From the IMG/VR virus record IMGVR_UViG_3300032315_000260, positions 1 to 21,135 of that record: DNA of 21,135 nt. One strand, given 5' to 3'. The notes below the pieces were generated by a model. That model did no database searches, had not been told where the DNA came from, and saw only the letters and a list, made by a program, of their open reading frames with translations. Position 1 is the stretch's first letter; each line of letters begins with the position of its first letter. Positions 7,031 to 13,109 of this stretch are shown here, piece after piece. Both the position numbers and the translations under genes were made by a program. Source of the DNA: a virus.

Positions 7031-7783
7031 CTACTTAAACTCATTCTTGATTCTTTCCATACTGATCCACTCGTGATCATACATACCGTTGTTTACTCCT
7101 CTCTTGACTACTACTCCAGACCACCACATCTTGTTAGCCTGACCTGCGTATTCGTGCTTCCTGTCGATGTAACACCCGACTACCAGTCCATTGAGTCTTC
7201 GTCCGTCAGGTCCAGTCCTCTCTGCGAAATCTCTAGTGTGAGTGTGGCCTTGCGTACAGGATAGGAACTGTTTTGTAAGTAAGGTGTACGCTTGATGTTC
7301 ACCGCTTGTAGCTCTACCCATGACGCCCGTTGGGAAATAGTGCGAGTAATATACACCGTCCACTTCAACAGGTTCCAGAAAAGGGTAATCTTCCCAACCA
7401 AAGTCTTTGTATTGTAGATCTTCGACTGAGATAGTTCCGTCCAGTACAGCATCTTTCTGAATAGCCTTTTCAATCCGTCCATAGTCATGATTACCTGTTG
7501 TCATGAGGAAGCGGGGTAGCTTCTTCTTTGCTTCACGGATAGGCTTGAACATCATCTCTTGTGCCAGACAAGAAGCTTCGATGTCCTTCTTATACCTCCG
7601 TCCCTCAAAGCCTTTGGTCCCACGGTCATAAGAACAAAGACTAGGCATATCTGCCCAGTCACCAATACAGATAACCGTATCGGGCTTGACACTGGCAATC
7701 AGCTTTCCAAGGTAGGTAAACCGTTCAAGATCCTCATCAGGGCTGGCATGAGGATCTGGGATTATTAAGTGTGTCTTAGTCAT
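7031..7783 (-). CDS. Calcineurin-like metallophosphoesterase
   Basis: The protein has 250 residues. The dinuclear-metal motifs appear in order: DPH (Asp10, His12), GDWAD (Asp42), GNHD (98-100 for N-H-D), YYSHYF (His148) and GHTH (179-182). This set defines the calcineurin-like phosphoesterase fold. Substrates in phages range from nucleotides to DNA ends, and nothing in this sequence settles which. It sits between the RNR region and a small acidic gene, within the nucleotide/DNA-metabolism block, so a role in nucleotide turnover or DNA processing is the best guess. It overlaps the upstream gene by 8 nt. Such genes are regular members of SIO1-like phage replication blocks. Confidence 0.9.
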   Translation of the reverse strand: MTKTHLIIPDPHASPDEDLERFTYLGKLIASVKPDTVICIGDWADMPSLCSYDRGTKGFEGRRYKKDIEASCLAQEMMFKPIREAKKKLPRFLMTTGNHDYGRIEKAIQKDAVLDGTISVEDLQYKDFGWEDYPFLEPVEVDGVYYSHYFPTGVMGRATSGEHQAYTLLTKQFLSCTQGHTHTRDFAERTGPDGRRLNGLVVGCYIDRKHEYAGQANKMWWSGVVVKRGVNNGMYDHEWISMERIKNEFK

Positions 7784-7967
7784 CTAGGTCTTCTTCATCA
7801 ATGAGACCGACAAGAAGACAAAGGTCTAGTTCAGTATCCTGAAGAGCGTCTGCCCAATCGTCTTCATCGTATACTGTACCGTCATCGTACATAATCTCAA
7901 AGTACAGTCTGACCAAGGCACGGAGTTCTTCGTACATAATCTTATAGTCTGTCTGATAGTCTGTCAT
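7776..7967 (-). CDS. Small acidic protein of unknown function (63 aa)
   Basis: ATG at 7967 is preceded by AAGAGGT with 4-5 nt spacing. The frame stays open further upstream, but that extension runs into tRNA-Thr, so the shorter form is taken. The product begins MTDYQTDYKIMYEELRALVR and ends in a very acidic tail (LIDEEDLDD). It is mostly helical with no known motif. Such acidity can indicate a DNA-mimic or anti-nuclease protein, but there is nothing specific here to prove it. Confidence 0.7.
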   Translation of the reverse strand: MTDYQTDYKIMYEELRALVRLYFEIMYDDGTVYDEDDWADALQDTELDLCLLVGLIDEEDLDD

Positions 7968-7990
7968 TGTGACCTCTTTGTTTAAGTTAA

Positions 7991-8066
7991 TGGTGCTGGT
8001 AGTAGGACTTGAACCCACGACCTACCGCTTACAAGGCGGTTGCTCTACCAACTGAGCTATACCAGC
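7991..8066 (-). tRNA. tRNA-Thr (anticodon UGU)
   Basis: This is a 76-nt cloverleaf on the minus strand. The acceptor is GCTGGTA/TACCAGC with discriminator A and an encoded CCA. The D-arm is GCTC...GAGC, the anticodon arm ACCGC-CTTGTAA-GCGGT, the variable loop AGGTC and the T-arm GTGGG-TTCAAGT-CCTAC. Anticodon TGT (8031-8033 as ACA on plus) reads ACA. ACA is frequent in this phage's genes and typically rare in G+C-rich alphaproteobacteria, so it likely compensates for host codon bias. Confidence 0.95.
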
Positions 8067-8075
8067 ATTATCTAG

Positions 8076-8098
8076 GATTAGACTTTACTTTTCTAATC
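8076..8098. other. Hairpin in the spacer between the two tRNAs
   Basis: GATTAGA (8076-8082) and TCTAATC (8092-8098) form a perfect 7-bp stem with a 9-nt loop. On the minus strand it would fold between tRNA-Arg and tRNA-Thr in a joint precursor, where it could guide processing. On the plus strand it overlaps the promoter proposed for the HNH gene. Confidence 0.4.
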
Positions 8099-8112
8099 TT
8101 TTATGTTATAAT
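8084..8112 (+). promoter_or_regulatory. Sigma70-like promoter for the HNH gene
   Basis: TTTACT (8084-8089), a 17-nt spacer, then TATAAT (8107-8112) with an extended -10 TGT directly before it. The same TGTTATAAT element occurs in the strong promoter at 20143-20172. Transcription would start near 8119 and cross the whole tRNA-Arg gene in antisense before reaching the HNH start at 8210. Confidence 0.55.
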
Positions 8113-8114
8113 AG

Positions 8115-8192
8115 TGGCGGTCACGGCGGGACTCGAACCCACAACCTAATGCTTAGAAGGCATTTGCTACTATCCAGTTGAGCTACGCAACC
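8115..8192 (-). tRNA. tRNA-Arg (anticodon UCU) with a bulged D-stem
   Basis: This is 78 nt on the minus strand. The acceptor GGTTGCG pairs with CGTGACC (two wobble pairs), with discriminator G and an encoded CCA. The anticodon arm is AATGC-CTTCTAA-GCATT, the variable loop AGGTT and the T-arm GTGGG-TTCGAGT-CCCGC. Anticodon TCT reads AGA, common in this phage. The D-arm is unusual: GCTC pairs with GTAGC only if one T is bulged, where a normal tRNA would have GAGC. The tRNA may still fold and function, or be slightly decayed. Confidence 0.88.
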
Positions 8193-8209
8193 TTTACGAG
8201 GAGTATAAC

Positions 8210-8485
8210 ATGGGTTACAAAAACAAACAAGACCTCTATCGTAATCAGATAGAACGTTGGAGGAAAAGAAAACTAGAAGCTATTTCTTACAAGGGAGGGT
8301 CTTGTTGTAAGTGTGGGTACTCGAAGTACTACGGCGCTTTACATTTTCATCATAGAGATCCTTCTACAAAAGAAGCTAGTTGGAACAAGATAAGGTTATG
8401 GCCTTGGGAGAAGGTCTTAACTGAACTAGATAAGTGTGATCTTCTTTGTGCTAACTGTCATGCTGAAGAACATCTATCCAACTGA
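8210..8485 (+). CDS. HNH endonuclease (free-standing, homing-like)
   Basis: The protein has 91 residues. A basic N-terminal helix is followed by CCKC (32-35), LHFHHRDP (His47/His48, the HNH core) and LLCANCHAEEH (Cys80, Cys83, His84), giving the zinc-stabilised beta-beta-alpha metal nuclease fold. GAGGAG stands 6 nt before ATG 8210. It is the only plus-strand gene inside the minus-strand replication block and has its own promoter candidate, both typical of mobile free-standing endonuclease genes. Its last codons (HLSN, stop) are written in a tRNA D-arm-like sequence, and it overlaps the end of the convergent endonuclease VII gene by 12 nt. Homing activity is inferred from family and position. 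Confidence 0.85.
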   Translation: MGYKNKQDLYRNQIERWRKRKLEAISYKGGSCCKCGYSKYYGALHFHHRDPSTKEASWNKIRLWPWEKVLTELDKCDLLCANCHAEEHLSN

Positions 8486-8497
8486 GCTAAGGGTAGG
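8473..8497 (-). other. tRNA 5'-half remnant at the junction of two endonuclease genes
   Basis: On the minus strand this stretch contains TAGCTCAGTTGGATAGA preceded by a 7-nt CTACCCT. That is the order of a tRNA acceptor 5' strand, positions 8-9, and D-arm. The 17-nt core is closer to the tRNA consensus than the D-arm of the intact tRNA-Arg at 8115-8192. The similarity stops there, with no anticodon or T-arm. The stop codons of the HNH gene (plus) and the endonuclease VII gene (minus) both lie inside it. Confidence 0.65.
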
Positions 8498-8830
8498 AAC
8501 TATACCGTATGCTTTCTGTGTCTTTAGATATTCGTAAGCTCTCTTTGCTATGTTAACGTCATCACGAAAGATCCTTCCTAAGAGTACGTGATTACATCTG
8601 TAACATAAAAGCCCCCTAATTTCTCCAGTGGTGTGATTGTGATCGACTGCAAGGTTTCTCCGGGGTTTAATCTTTTCAGGAGATCGCTGACATATTGCAC
8701 AACATCCGTTTTGGATAGAAAGTATTGAATGGTACGCATCTCTTGTGAGTCCATACTTTTTCTTTATCTCCTTCCACCGTTGGGGAGAGTCGTTAAGCTT
8801 TGACTTCGGGGACTTCCGGTTCTTTTTCAA
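8474..8830 (-). CDS. Recombination endonuclease VII-like protein
   Basis: The protein has about 118 residues. The core is CCAIC (43-47), NLAVDHNHTTGEIRGLLC (DHNH at 63-66) and CYRCNHVLG (76-85): the His-Me/HNH zinc-nuclease signature of the T4 gp49 family, which resolves branched DNA and is common in T7-like replication blocks. The N-terminal part WKEIKKKYGLTRDAYHSIL also fits. The start is uncertain: no ATG exists in frame, and TTG 8830, inside the end of the exonuclease gene, is the best candidate but has no good Shine-Dalgarno. It may be the resident resolvase or itself a mobile endonuclease; its end lies in the tRNA remnant. Confidence 0.85.
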   Translation of the reverse strand: MKKNRKSPKSKLNDSPQRWKEIKKKYGLTRDAYHSILSIQNGCCAICQRSPEKIKPRRNLAVDHNHTTGEIRGLLCYRCNHVLLGRIFRDDVNIAKRAYEYLKTQKAYGIVPTLSSVG

Positions 8831-9623
8831 CGTGTGTCATCCAAACAGGACCAGTAGAGTAGATAAACTTCCTTAGTCCAACGTCCTTCCAACATTCAAG
8901 TTTGAAAGGACAATAAGAACAACCAGTAGGAAGCTTAAGATTGCCGGATTTACCCATAGGTTCAGGAGAGAAGCACCTATCAGGAGGATCTTTAGAGGCG
9001 ACAACTTCCTTAATATGATCAATCCTCCCTTGAATATCAACCCTATCATTGTCTTCCAGAGGCATGACAGTGATGTACCCGTTCTGCTTATCCACTGCAA
9101 CGTATGCCCCGTCATTCATCTTAGTACCCTGAAGGTATCCAGACAACTGAGGGATATACGCAAAGGGATCATCCTCCCTTAGTGTACCGTCTTTAAACTT
9201 CTTGAAAGAGTACGGTGAGGTAGACTTTACATCAACCAGAACATCATCGATGACAGCATCAATATGCCCAATGATGCCACTAACATCAACTTCTCTTTGT
9301 CGATCTTTGACAGAGTGTCCTGAAACTTCAGCCAGAAGAAGGACAACTTCTTCGATAAGATCTCCATACAGAAACTTAAGATAGGTAGGTCCATTGAACT
9401 CTTCCTTCTTTACAGATGGGTTACATTCGTACCAGAGCATACGATCAGGCTTGCCTACGTTAGACATCCTGAGTGTACGCCTGTCTTCCTTGGGCTTCAG
9501 GCGTTCGTGCATTAAACTAGCAAGCCTTGCACCAAACATCAGGCAAGCTTCAGTTACATTTTGTTCAGTCCCTTCTTCAAGGAGACGGTAGATGTCTGCG
9601 GTAAGAGTATTAATTGATGCCAA
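8793..9623 (-). CDS. PD-(D/E)XK exonuclease, RecB/Cas4-like
   Basis: The protein has 276 residues. The nuclease core is GHIDAVIDDVLVDVKSTSPYSF, with Asp122, Asp131-x-Lys133 and upstream Glu91/Glu92 in GDLIEEVV. A C-terminal CSYCPFKLEC looks like part of a Cas4-type metal-binding cluster. The N-terminal LRMSNVGKPDRMLWYE is typical of the phage branch, where the gene replaces T7 gp6 in host DNA breakdown and recombination. The start is TTG 9623, 13 nt inside the glutaredoxin gene; no in-frame ATG occurs before residue 29. It lies between glutaredoxin and endonuclease VII, a standard recombination/replication neighbourhood. Confidence 0.9.
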   Translation of the reverse strand: MASINTLTADIYRLLEEGTEQNVTEACLMFGARLASLMHERLKPKEDRRTLRMSNVGKPDRMLWYECNPSVKKEEFNGPTYLKFLYGDLIEEVVLLLAEVSGHSVKDRQREVDVSGIIGHIDAVIDDVLVDVKSTSPYSFKKFKDGTLREDDPFAYIPQLSGYLQGTKMNDGAYVAVDKQNGYITVMPLEDNDRVDIQGRIDHIKEVVASKDPPDRCFSPEPMGKSGNLKLPTGCSYCPFKLECWKDVGLRKFIYSTGPVWMTHVEKEPEVPEVKA

Positions 9624-9837
9624 GGAAATTCACCAATGCTAAATGACCACCAATACAAGTACCCCTATAGTAAGTCTGAGGTATTGTGATAAAACCCATC
9701 TGCTTTATAAACTCTTTTGCAAACAGGTTTTGATCAATGTTCCATTCAAAGTAATCATGACCTTCAGAGACAAGAAGATCTTTTGTCTTCTGACACCAAG
9801 AACAATCGTCCTTGGTAAATACAACAAATCTCTGCAT
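9610..9837 (-). CDS. grx: Glutaredoxin
   Basis: The protein has 75 residues, the usual size of a small phage glutaredoxin. The redox motif CSWC lies at 12-15, followed by FITIPQTYYRGTCIGGHLAL, where TIP carries the cis-proline and GG the glutathione-binding turn. It should supply electrons to the CX4C tail of the class II RNR encoded on the same strand; the pairing is inferred. AGGAG stands 9 nt before ATG 9837. The end overlaps the exonuclease TTG start by 14 nt, so the two are translationally coupled. Confidence 0.93.
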   Translation of the reverse strand: MQRFVVFTKDDCSWCQKTKDLLVSEGHDYFEWNIDQNLFAKEFIKQMGFITIPQTYYRGTCIGGHLALVNFLGIN

Positions 9838-9856
9838 TAGGATTCACTCCTGTTCA

Positions 9857-10201
9857 TTACCTATTATCTCCATCACCTTGGATCTTACCTTCAGCTTTAC
9901 GGATACCTAACTTCTCAAGGTTATGTTGGGCAATATCGCTCAAGAAGAAACCGTGATGTGAGGCAAGACATGAAAGATACCAGAGGACATCCCCAAGTTC
10001 AGCAAAGATCTTTTCCTTGAGGAGTGGGGTGTAACCAGCATCCCAGTATCTAGGGTCCATACGCGCAGTCTTCTGCATCAAGGACATAACCTCACCAACC
10101 TCTGCGGCAAGACCATAGGTCAGGTGAGTTTCTGTATTGTAAATAAGCGTATCAAGAGCCAAGTTCTGGTAATCATCTAGGCTCAAGGGTCTATGCTCCA
10201 T
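9857..10201 (-). CDS. mazG: MazG-like nucleotide pyrophosphohydrolase
   Basis: The protein has 114 residues, all helical. The metal site is formed by GLAAEVGEVMSL (Glu34, Glu37) and ELGDVLWYLS (Glu68, Asp71), the all-alpha NTP pyrophosphatase pattern. MazG proteins hydrolyse (d)NTPs and may lower alarmones or non-canonical nucleotides; in marine phages the true substrate is debated. ATG 10201 is preferred over TTG 10207 because AAGGA lies 8-9 nt upstream. The start lies inside the end of the DUF3310 gene (11-nt overlap). Confidence 0.88.
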   Translation of the reverse strand: MEHRPLSLDDYQNLALDTLIYNTETHLTYGLAAEVGEVMSLMQKTARMDPRYWDAGYTPLLKEKIFAELGDVLWYLSCLASHHGFFLSDIAQHNLEKLGIRKAEGKIQGDGDNR

Positions 10202-10508
10202 CTTCAAGTTCCTTTACCAAACGATTGAGATACCACTGTGCCTTCTTTAGATCTTCCAGAGGCTTCTTCTTGTACCGCCAACGGTGGAGATACTTCTTTG
10301 TATTACCCTCAAGATAACCAAGGTAGTTATCAAAAGGCATGTTGTCCTTGAGGTAGTCGATACACTCTATTTTGCCAGAGTTATAGTGGGAGGGGGACTC
10401 CACTGAATCCCCCATGCTGGTTGTTATCTTGGACCATTCCTCAGGACTGTAATACAAAGCGTAGTCTAGCTCTTCTTCTTGTGTATATTCATACATTGGT
10501 TCTGACAT
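10191..10508 (-). CDS. DUF3310 protein (T7 gp1.7-related family)
   Basis: The protein has 105 residues. The family signature spans 38-100: SPSHYNSGKIECIDYL, then LGYLEGNTKKYLHRWRYKKK and DLKKAQWYLNRLV. DUF3310 forms part of T7 gp1.7, a nucleotide kinase, and is found alone in many phages; whether the short form has kinase activity is unknown. The first 37 residues are acidic and Tyr-rich. ATG 10508 follows GAGGA at 5 nt and starts 1 nt after the SSB stop; an upstream in-frame extension (MRLRTK) has no better signal. It lies with MazG and glutaredoxin in the nucleotide-handling block. Confidence 0.88.
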   Translation of the reverse strand: MSEPMYEYTQEEELDYALYYSPEEWSKITTSMGDSVESPSHYNSGKIECIDYLKDNMPFDNYLGYLEGNTKKYLHRWRYKKKPLEDLKKAQWYLNRLVKELEDGA

Positions 10509-10509
10509 C

Positions 10510-11052
10510 TTAGTCCTCAATCTCAAAGGTCATGTCCTTGGACTTAGCCTTGAGTTCCTCAGACGGAGGGAAGTCCTCTCCCATCGCATCTGCAAACTCA
10601 TTAGGCTTAGCGTACTCAACAAGTTCAATAACCTTGATAGCACCGAACTTCTTCTTCTTGTTATCCTCATCCCACTCAATCATCTTGCCAAGCTTGATGA
10701 CCTTGCCGTACTTAGGCGTATCGTAAACACGCCAGTACACAACACACTCAGAGCCATTACCAATCAGAGACTTGGTACGCTTACCAGCCTGATCGATGAT
10801 AACCATCTCAGACTCAAAGCCCTTAAGATCTACCACAGGATTCCTCAGGGTAAGGAACTTACCGCCGTCATTGATCCGCTCCTTACCGTCCTTGATCTTC
10901 TTGTCAAGGCGCAGTTCAATAAGCTTCTTCTCAATCTCAGGGGTAACAGCAAGGTTAACCTCGTAGTTACCAAACTGAGAAGGTTCCTGTACATGGGCGA
11001 AGTAAACCTTGGTGCGAAACTCACCAGTCACAGTCTTCGATGAAGTAGCCAT
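10510..11052 (-). CDS. ssb: Single-stranded DNA-binding protein, T7 gp2.5-like
   Basis: The protein has 180 residues. The body is beta-rich with alternating basic and aromatic residues (YFAHVQEPSQFGNYEVNLAV, CVVYWRVYDTPKYGKVIKLG), consistent with an OB fold. The C-terminus is acidic (AMGEDFPPSEELKAKSKDMTFEIED), ending on aromatic-Glu-Ile-Glu-Asp, as in gp2.5, where the tail contacts polymerase and helicase. It begins the operon running SSB, DUF3310, MazG, Grx, Exo, EndoVII and has its own promoter candidate (11117-11144) and a leader hairpin (11067-11078). GGGAGA lies about 9 nt before ATG 11052. It is assigned from tail, size and context rather than a strict motif. Confidence 0.82.
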   Translation of the reverse strand: MATSSKTVTGEFRTKVYFAHVQEPSQFGNYEVNLAVTPEIEKKLIELRLDKKIKDGKERINDGGKFLTLRNPVVDLKGFESEMVIIDQAGKRTKSLIGNGSECVVYWRVYDTPKYGKVIKLGKMIEWDEDNKKKKFGAIKVIELVEYAKPNEFADAMGEDFPPSEELKAKSKDMTFEIED

Positions 11053-11066
11053 TTGTTAGTTCTCCC

Positions 11067-11078
11067 GGCCCTTGGGCC
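11067..11078 (-). promoter_or_regulatory. Hairpin abutting the SSB ribosome binding site
   Basis: On the minus strand GGCCC-AA-GGGCC is directly followed by GGGAGAACTAACAA and the SSB ATG. It belongs to a set of short G/C stems placed immediately before Shine-Dalgarno sequences on this strand (15249-15268, 15514-15533, 16906-16920, 18615-18634, 19504-19515). It could protect the 5' end or set translation rate. Confidence 0.55.
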
Positions 11079-11099
11079 ATTAGCGTTGCGTAGTTGTTT

Positions 11100-11109
11100 T
11101 ATGTAGGAA
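11100..11109 (-). promoter_or_regulatory. TTCCTACATA half-palindrome just past the SSB promoter -10
   Basis: The minus strand reads TTCCTACATA starting about 7 nt after the -10 hexamer, over the expected start of transcription. Full palindromes of the same motif occur at 17142-17155, 18683-18696 and 19359-19372. The position fits an operator. No binding protein is known. Confidence 0.35.
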
Positions 11110-11116
11110 GAGTTAT

Positions 11117-11144
11117 AGTGTAGCATATTCCAGACAGATGTCAA
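11117..11144 (-). promoter_or_regulatory. Sigma70-like promoter for the SSB operon
   Basis: On the minus strand TTGACA (11144-11139, perfect consensus) is followed by a 16-nt spacer and TACACT (11122-11117), with TGC directly before it as an extended -10. The -35 overlaps the DNA polymerase stop codon. Transcription would start near 11110 and serve SSB and the genes downstream, in the only gap (about 90 nt) between polymerase and SSB. Confidence 0.72.
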
Positions 11145-12856
11145 TGAGTCTCTGCCCAATTCTTGCCTATCTTGTATTCACCATCAAGGGGACAGTTAAG
11201 CTTGAAGTGTTGCCCTGCATCCCTGATAGCCTGTACTTGTAGTCTGCCTAACTCATCAGCCTTAGTCTCCTCTGCTTCTGTCTGCCATTCGTCATGGACC
11301 CAGACAACTTGCTTGAACCGGATCTTTTCCTTCTTGGCCTTGGTGTACCAGAGATAGTTAGCCATACGCATAACGATAGTCTCACCACCTTGGAGGTAGA
11401 CAGACAGTGACTTATGCTCAGACTCTATCCCGATCCTACGCCCGTCGATACTGACAAGGTAGCCTCTCTGTGCAGCCATAGAAGCCTTACGCTTGAGTTC
11501 CTTCAAGGCAGGAATAGACCTGAGGAAGTTATCCATAGCCTCTCCTGCCTGTCGTACAGAACACCCAAGTATCTGGGCAACCTTGGCCTGACCAGCCCCT
11601 AGTAGCCAAGCATAGATAAAGGTCTTGGCTGTTGGTCTGTCTTTGCAGAACTCACCCAAGGCATTCTTGTTGAAGGTATGGATGTCACCCTCAAGAAGTG
11701 TCTTGGTATACTCAGGATCGTTTAAGTAGTGGGCAAGTACACGAAGTTGTATTCCTGAAGCATCTGTTCCAACCAGACTAAAGCCACTGGGGACAGTCCA
11801 AGCCTCTCTGCATTCGTATGCAAATAGGCCAGATAAGCCACGTTCTGTGGTGATAGAGGGGATGTTTGCCATGTTTGGGTTTTGGTGGCTGGCTCTGTGT
11901 GTGACAGTACCGGGTACGATAACTTGCCCGTGGACTCTTCCATCTCTGTCCACTCTGTCGAGCCAGTCTTTGGCTGTCTTCCATCTTGTTTCAAGGATCT
12001 TCCACTTCTTCAAGTCTTTGATACACTCTGGCATGGGACTACCATCAGGCATGTGGTCAGGGATAGTGCCAAGGTTCTCCTGACATATCTTCCAACTCTT
12101 ACCTGTCTTGGTAGCCACGGTTGGCTTCCATCCAAACTCATCAAGTCTCTTGACAATCTGTGATGGTGAGCCAAGGTTGAATACTTCAACGTCATCCTTC
12201 AGTCTCTTTCCTGTTTTCTCAGAATACCTTTCTGTGACGATTGGTGGGAAGTACTTAATAATTGCTTCCTCAATCCGGTTAGCTTCTTCTGATGCACTTG
12301 TGTATATCTGCATTGCTATGTCTCTGTCCAACAGGAAACCATTACGGACCTGTTCTTGGATGATGTACTGAGTCACATGCTCAAGCCTGACAGACTCAGG
12401 AGAGAAACAGAAAAGTTTTTTACTAAGATACTTATACAGTTTCTCTGTGACATTTACGTCTTGCTTGCAGTACGTCTTCATCTCATCAGAGTACTGGGAG
12501 AAATCCTTAAAAGGAAGTTTCTTTTCCCCAAGTCTTTCTCCCCAAGAGTCTAGAGAATGACCTCCTTCAATAGTCGGATCGTACAGGCGTGACATGACCA
12601 GAGTGTCGGACTGTACTCCCAATGGGATAGTGATACCCCACAGTTTGGACAGGACAACAGAGTCGAAGCCGATACTGTTGTGTCCAATCCATTCATACCC
12701 TTCATGCTTTTCATAAAAAAGTTTGAACTTCTCTTTGTCTCTGAAGATATAATACCCATCCTGTCCACAGATCTTGGCTACCAGTAGATGTATAACTGTT
12801 GCATCAAGAGCGTCAGTCTCGATGTCCCATATCATACGTGTAAGTTGGTGTGTCAT
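11141..12856 (-). CDS. polA: DNA polymerase, family A, with 3'-5' exonuclease (T7-like)
   Basis: The protein has 571 residues. Exonuclease motifs: WDIETDAL (Asp11, Glu13), HNSIGFDSVVL (Asp65) and YCKQDV (Tyr129, Asp133). Polymerase motif A is GTDASGIQLR (Asp365, with Gln370 where T7 and E. coli have the Glu steric gate). Motif B is RPTAKTFIYAWLLGAG (Lys411; Tyr415 at the Pol I 762 position, as in T7). Motif C is VWVHDEW (His521, Asp522, Glu523). It is about 130 residues shorter than T7 gp5, and I see no obvious room for a thioredoxin-binding loop, so processivity may differ. The start MTHQLTR overlaps the upstream gene by 44 nt; MIWDIETD seven codons later is an alternative. Confidence 0.95.
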   Translation of the reverse strand: MTHQLTRMIWDIETDALDATVIHLLVAKICGQDGYYIFRDKEKFKLFYEKHEGYEWIGHNSIGFDSVVLSKLWGITIPLGVQSDTLVMSRLYDPTIEGGHSLDSWGERLGEKKLPFKDFSQYSDEMKTYCKQDVNVTEKLYKYLSKKLFCFSPESVRLEHVTQYIIQEQVRNGFLLDRDIAMQIYTSASEEANRIEEAIIKYFPPIVTERYSEKTGKRLKDDVEVFNLGSPSQIVKRLDEFGWKPTVATKTGKSWKICQENLGTIPDHMPDGSPMPECIKDLKKWKILETRWKTAKDWLDRVDRDGRVHGQVIVPGTVTHRASHQNPNMANIPSITTERGLSGLFAYECREAWTVPSGFSLVGTDASGIQLRVLAHYLNDPEYTKTLLEGDIHTFNKNALGEFCKDRPTAKTFIYAWLLGAGQAKVAQILGCSVRQAGEAMDNFLRSIPALKELKRKASMAAQRGYLVSIDGRRIGIESEHKSLSVYLQGGETIVMRMANYLWYTKAKKEKIRFKQVVWVHDEWQTEAEETKADELGRLQVQAIRDAGQHFKLNCPLDGEYKIGKNWAETH

Positions 12857-13109
12857 GCTCTAGCTTTCTCAGATGGTCCAAGGCTGATAGGATACTGTTA
12901 CAAAGGTTAGTAATATTCTCCCGGTCCTCGTCGTGCATTGTCGGTGGGTCTGATGGAACTTGGTACATCTCAAGGTATTCTTCTACCAATTTCCTATATG
13001 GGATAGTGATCTCTTTAGATCCATCTCCCTCAGAGGCTACATAAATACCAACCCCCTCTGGTGTAAGGTAAGCATCTACGTATACTGAGATATTAATATT
13101 AGTTCCCAT
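12813..13109 (-). CDS. Small protein of unknown function between helicase and polymerase
   Basis: The protein has 98 residues. ATG 13109 has a perfect AGGAGG 6 nt upstream, inside the last codons of the primase-helicase gene. The N-terminal half (NINISVYVDAYLTPEGVGIY and KEITIPYRKLVEEYLEMY) looks like a small beta-helix unit, and the C-terminal half is helical and charged. It overlaps the helicase by 11 nt and the polymerase by 44 nt, so all three are expressed together. A replisome accessory role is plausible from position only; no family is recognised. Confidence 0.75.
   Translation of the reverse strand: MGTNINISVYVDAYLTPEGVGIYVASEGDGSKEITIPYRKLVEEYLEMYQVPSDPPTMHDEDRENITNLCNSILSALDHLRKLEHDTPTYTYDMGHRD

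Noticed and set aside
11847-12163. Overlapping plus-strand frames of 78-93 codons inside DNA polymerase
   Set aside because: Antisense shadows of a clearly identified polymerase; no Shine-Dalgarno and no protein-like composition.
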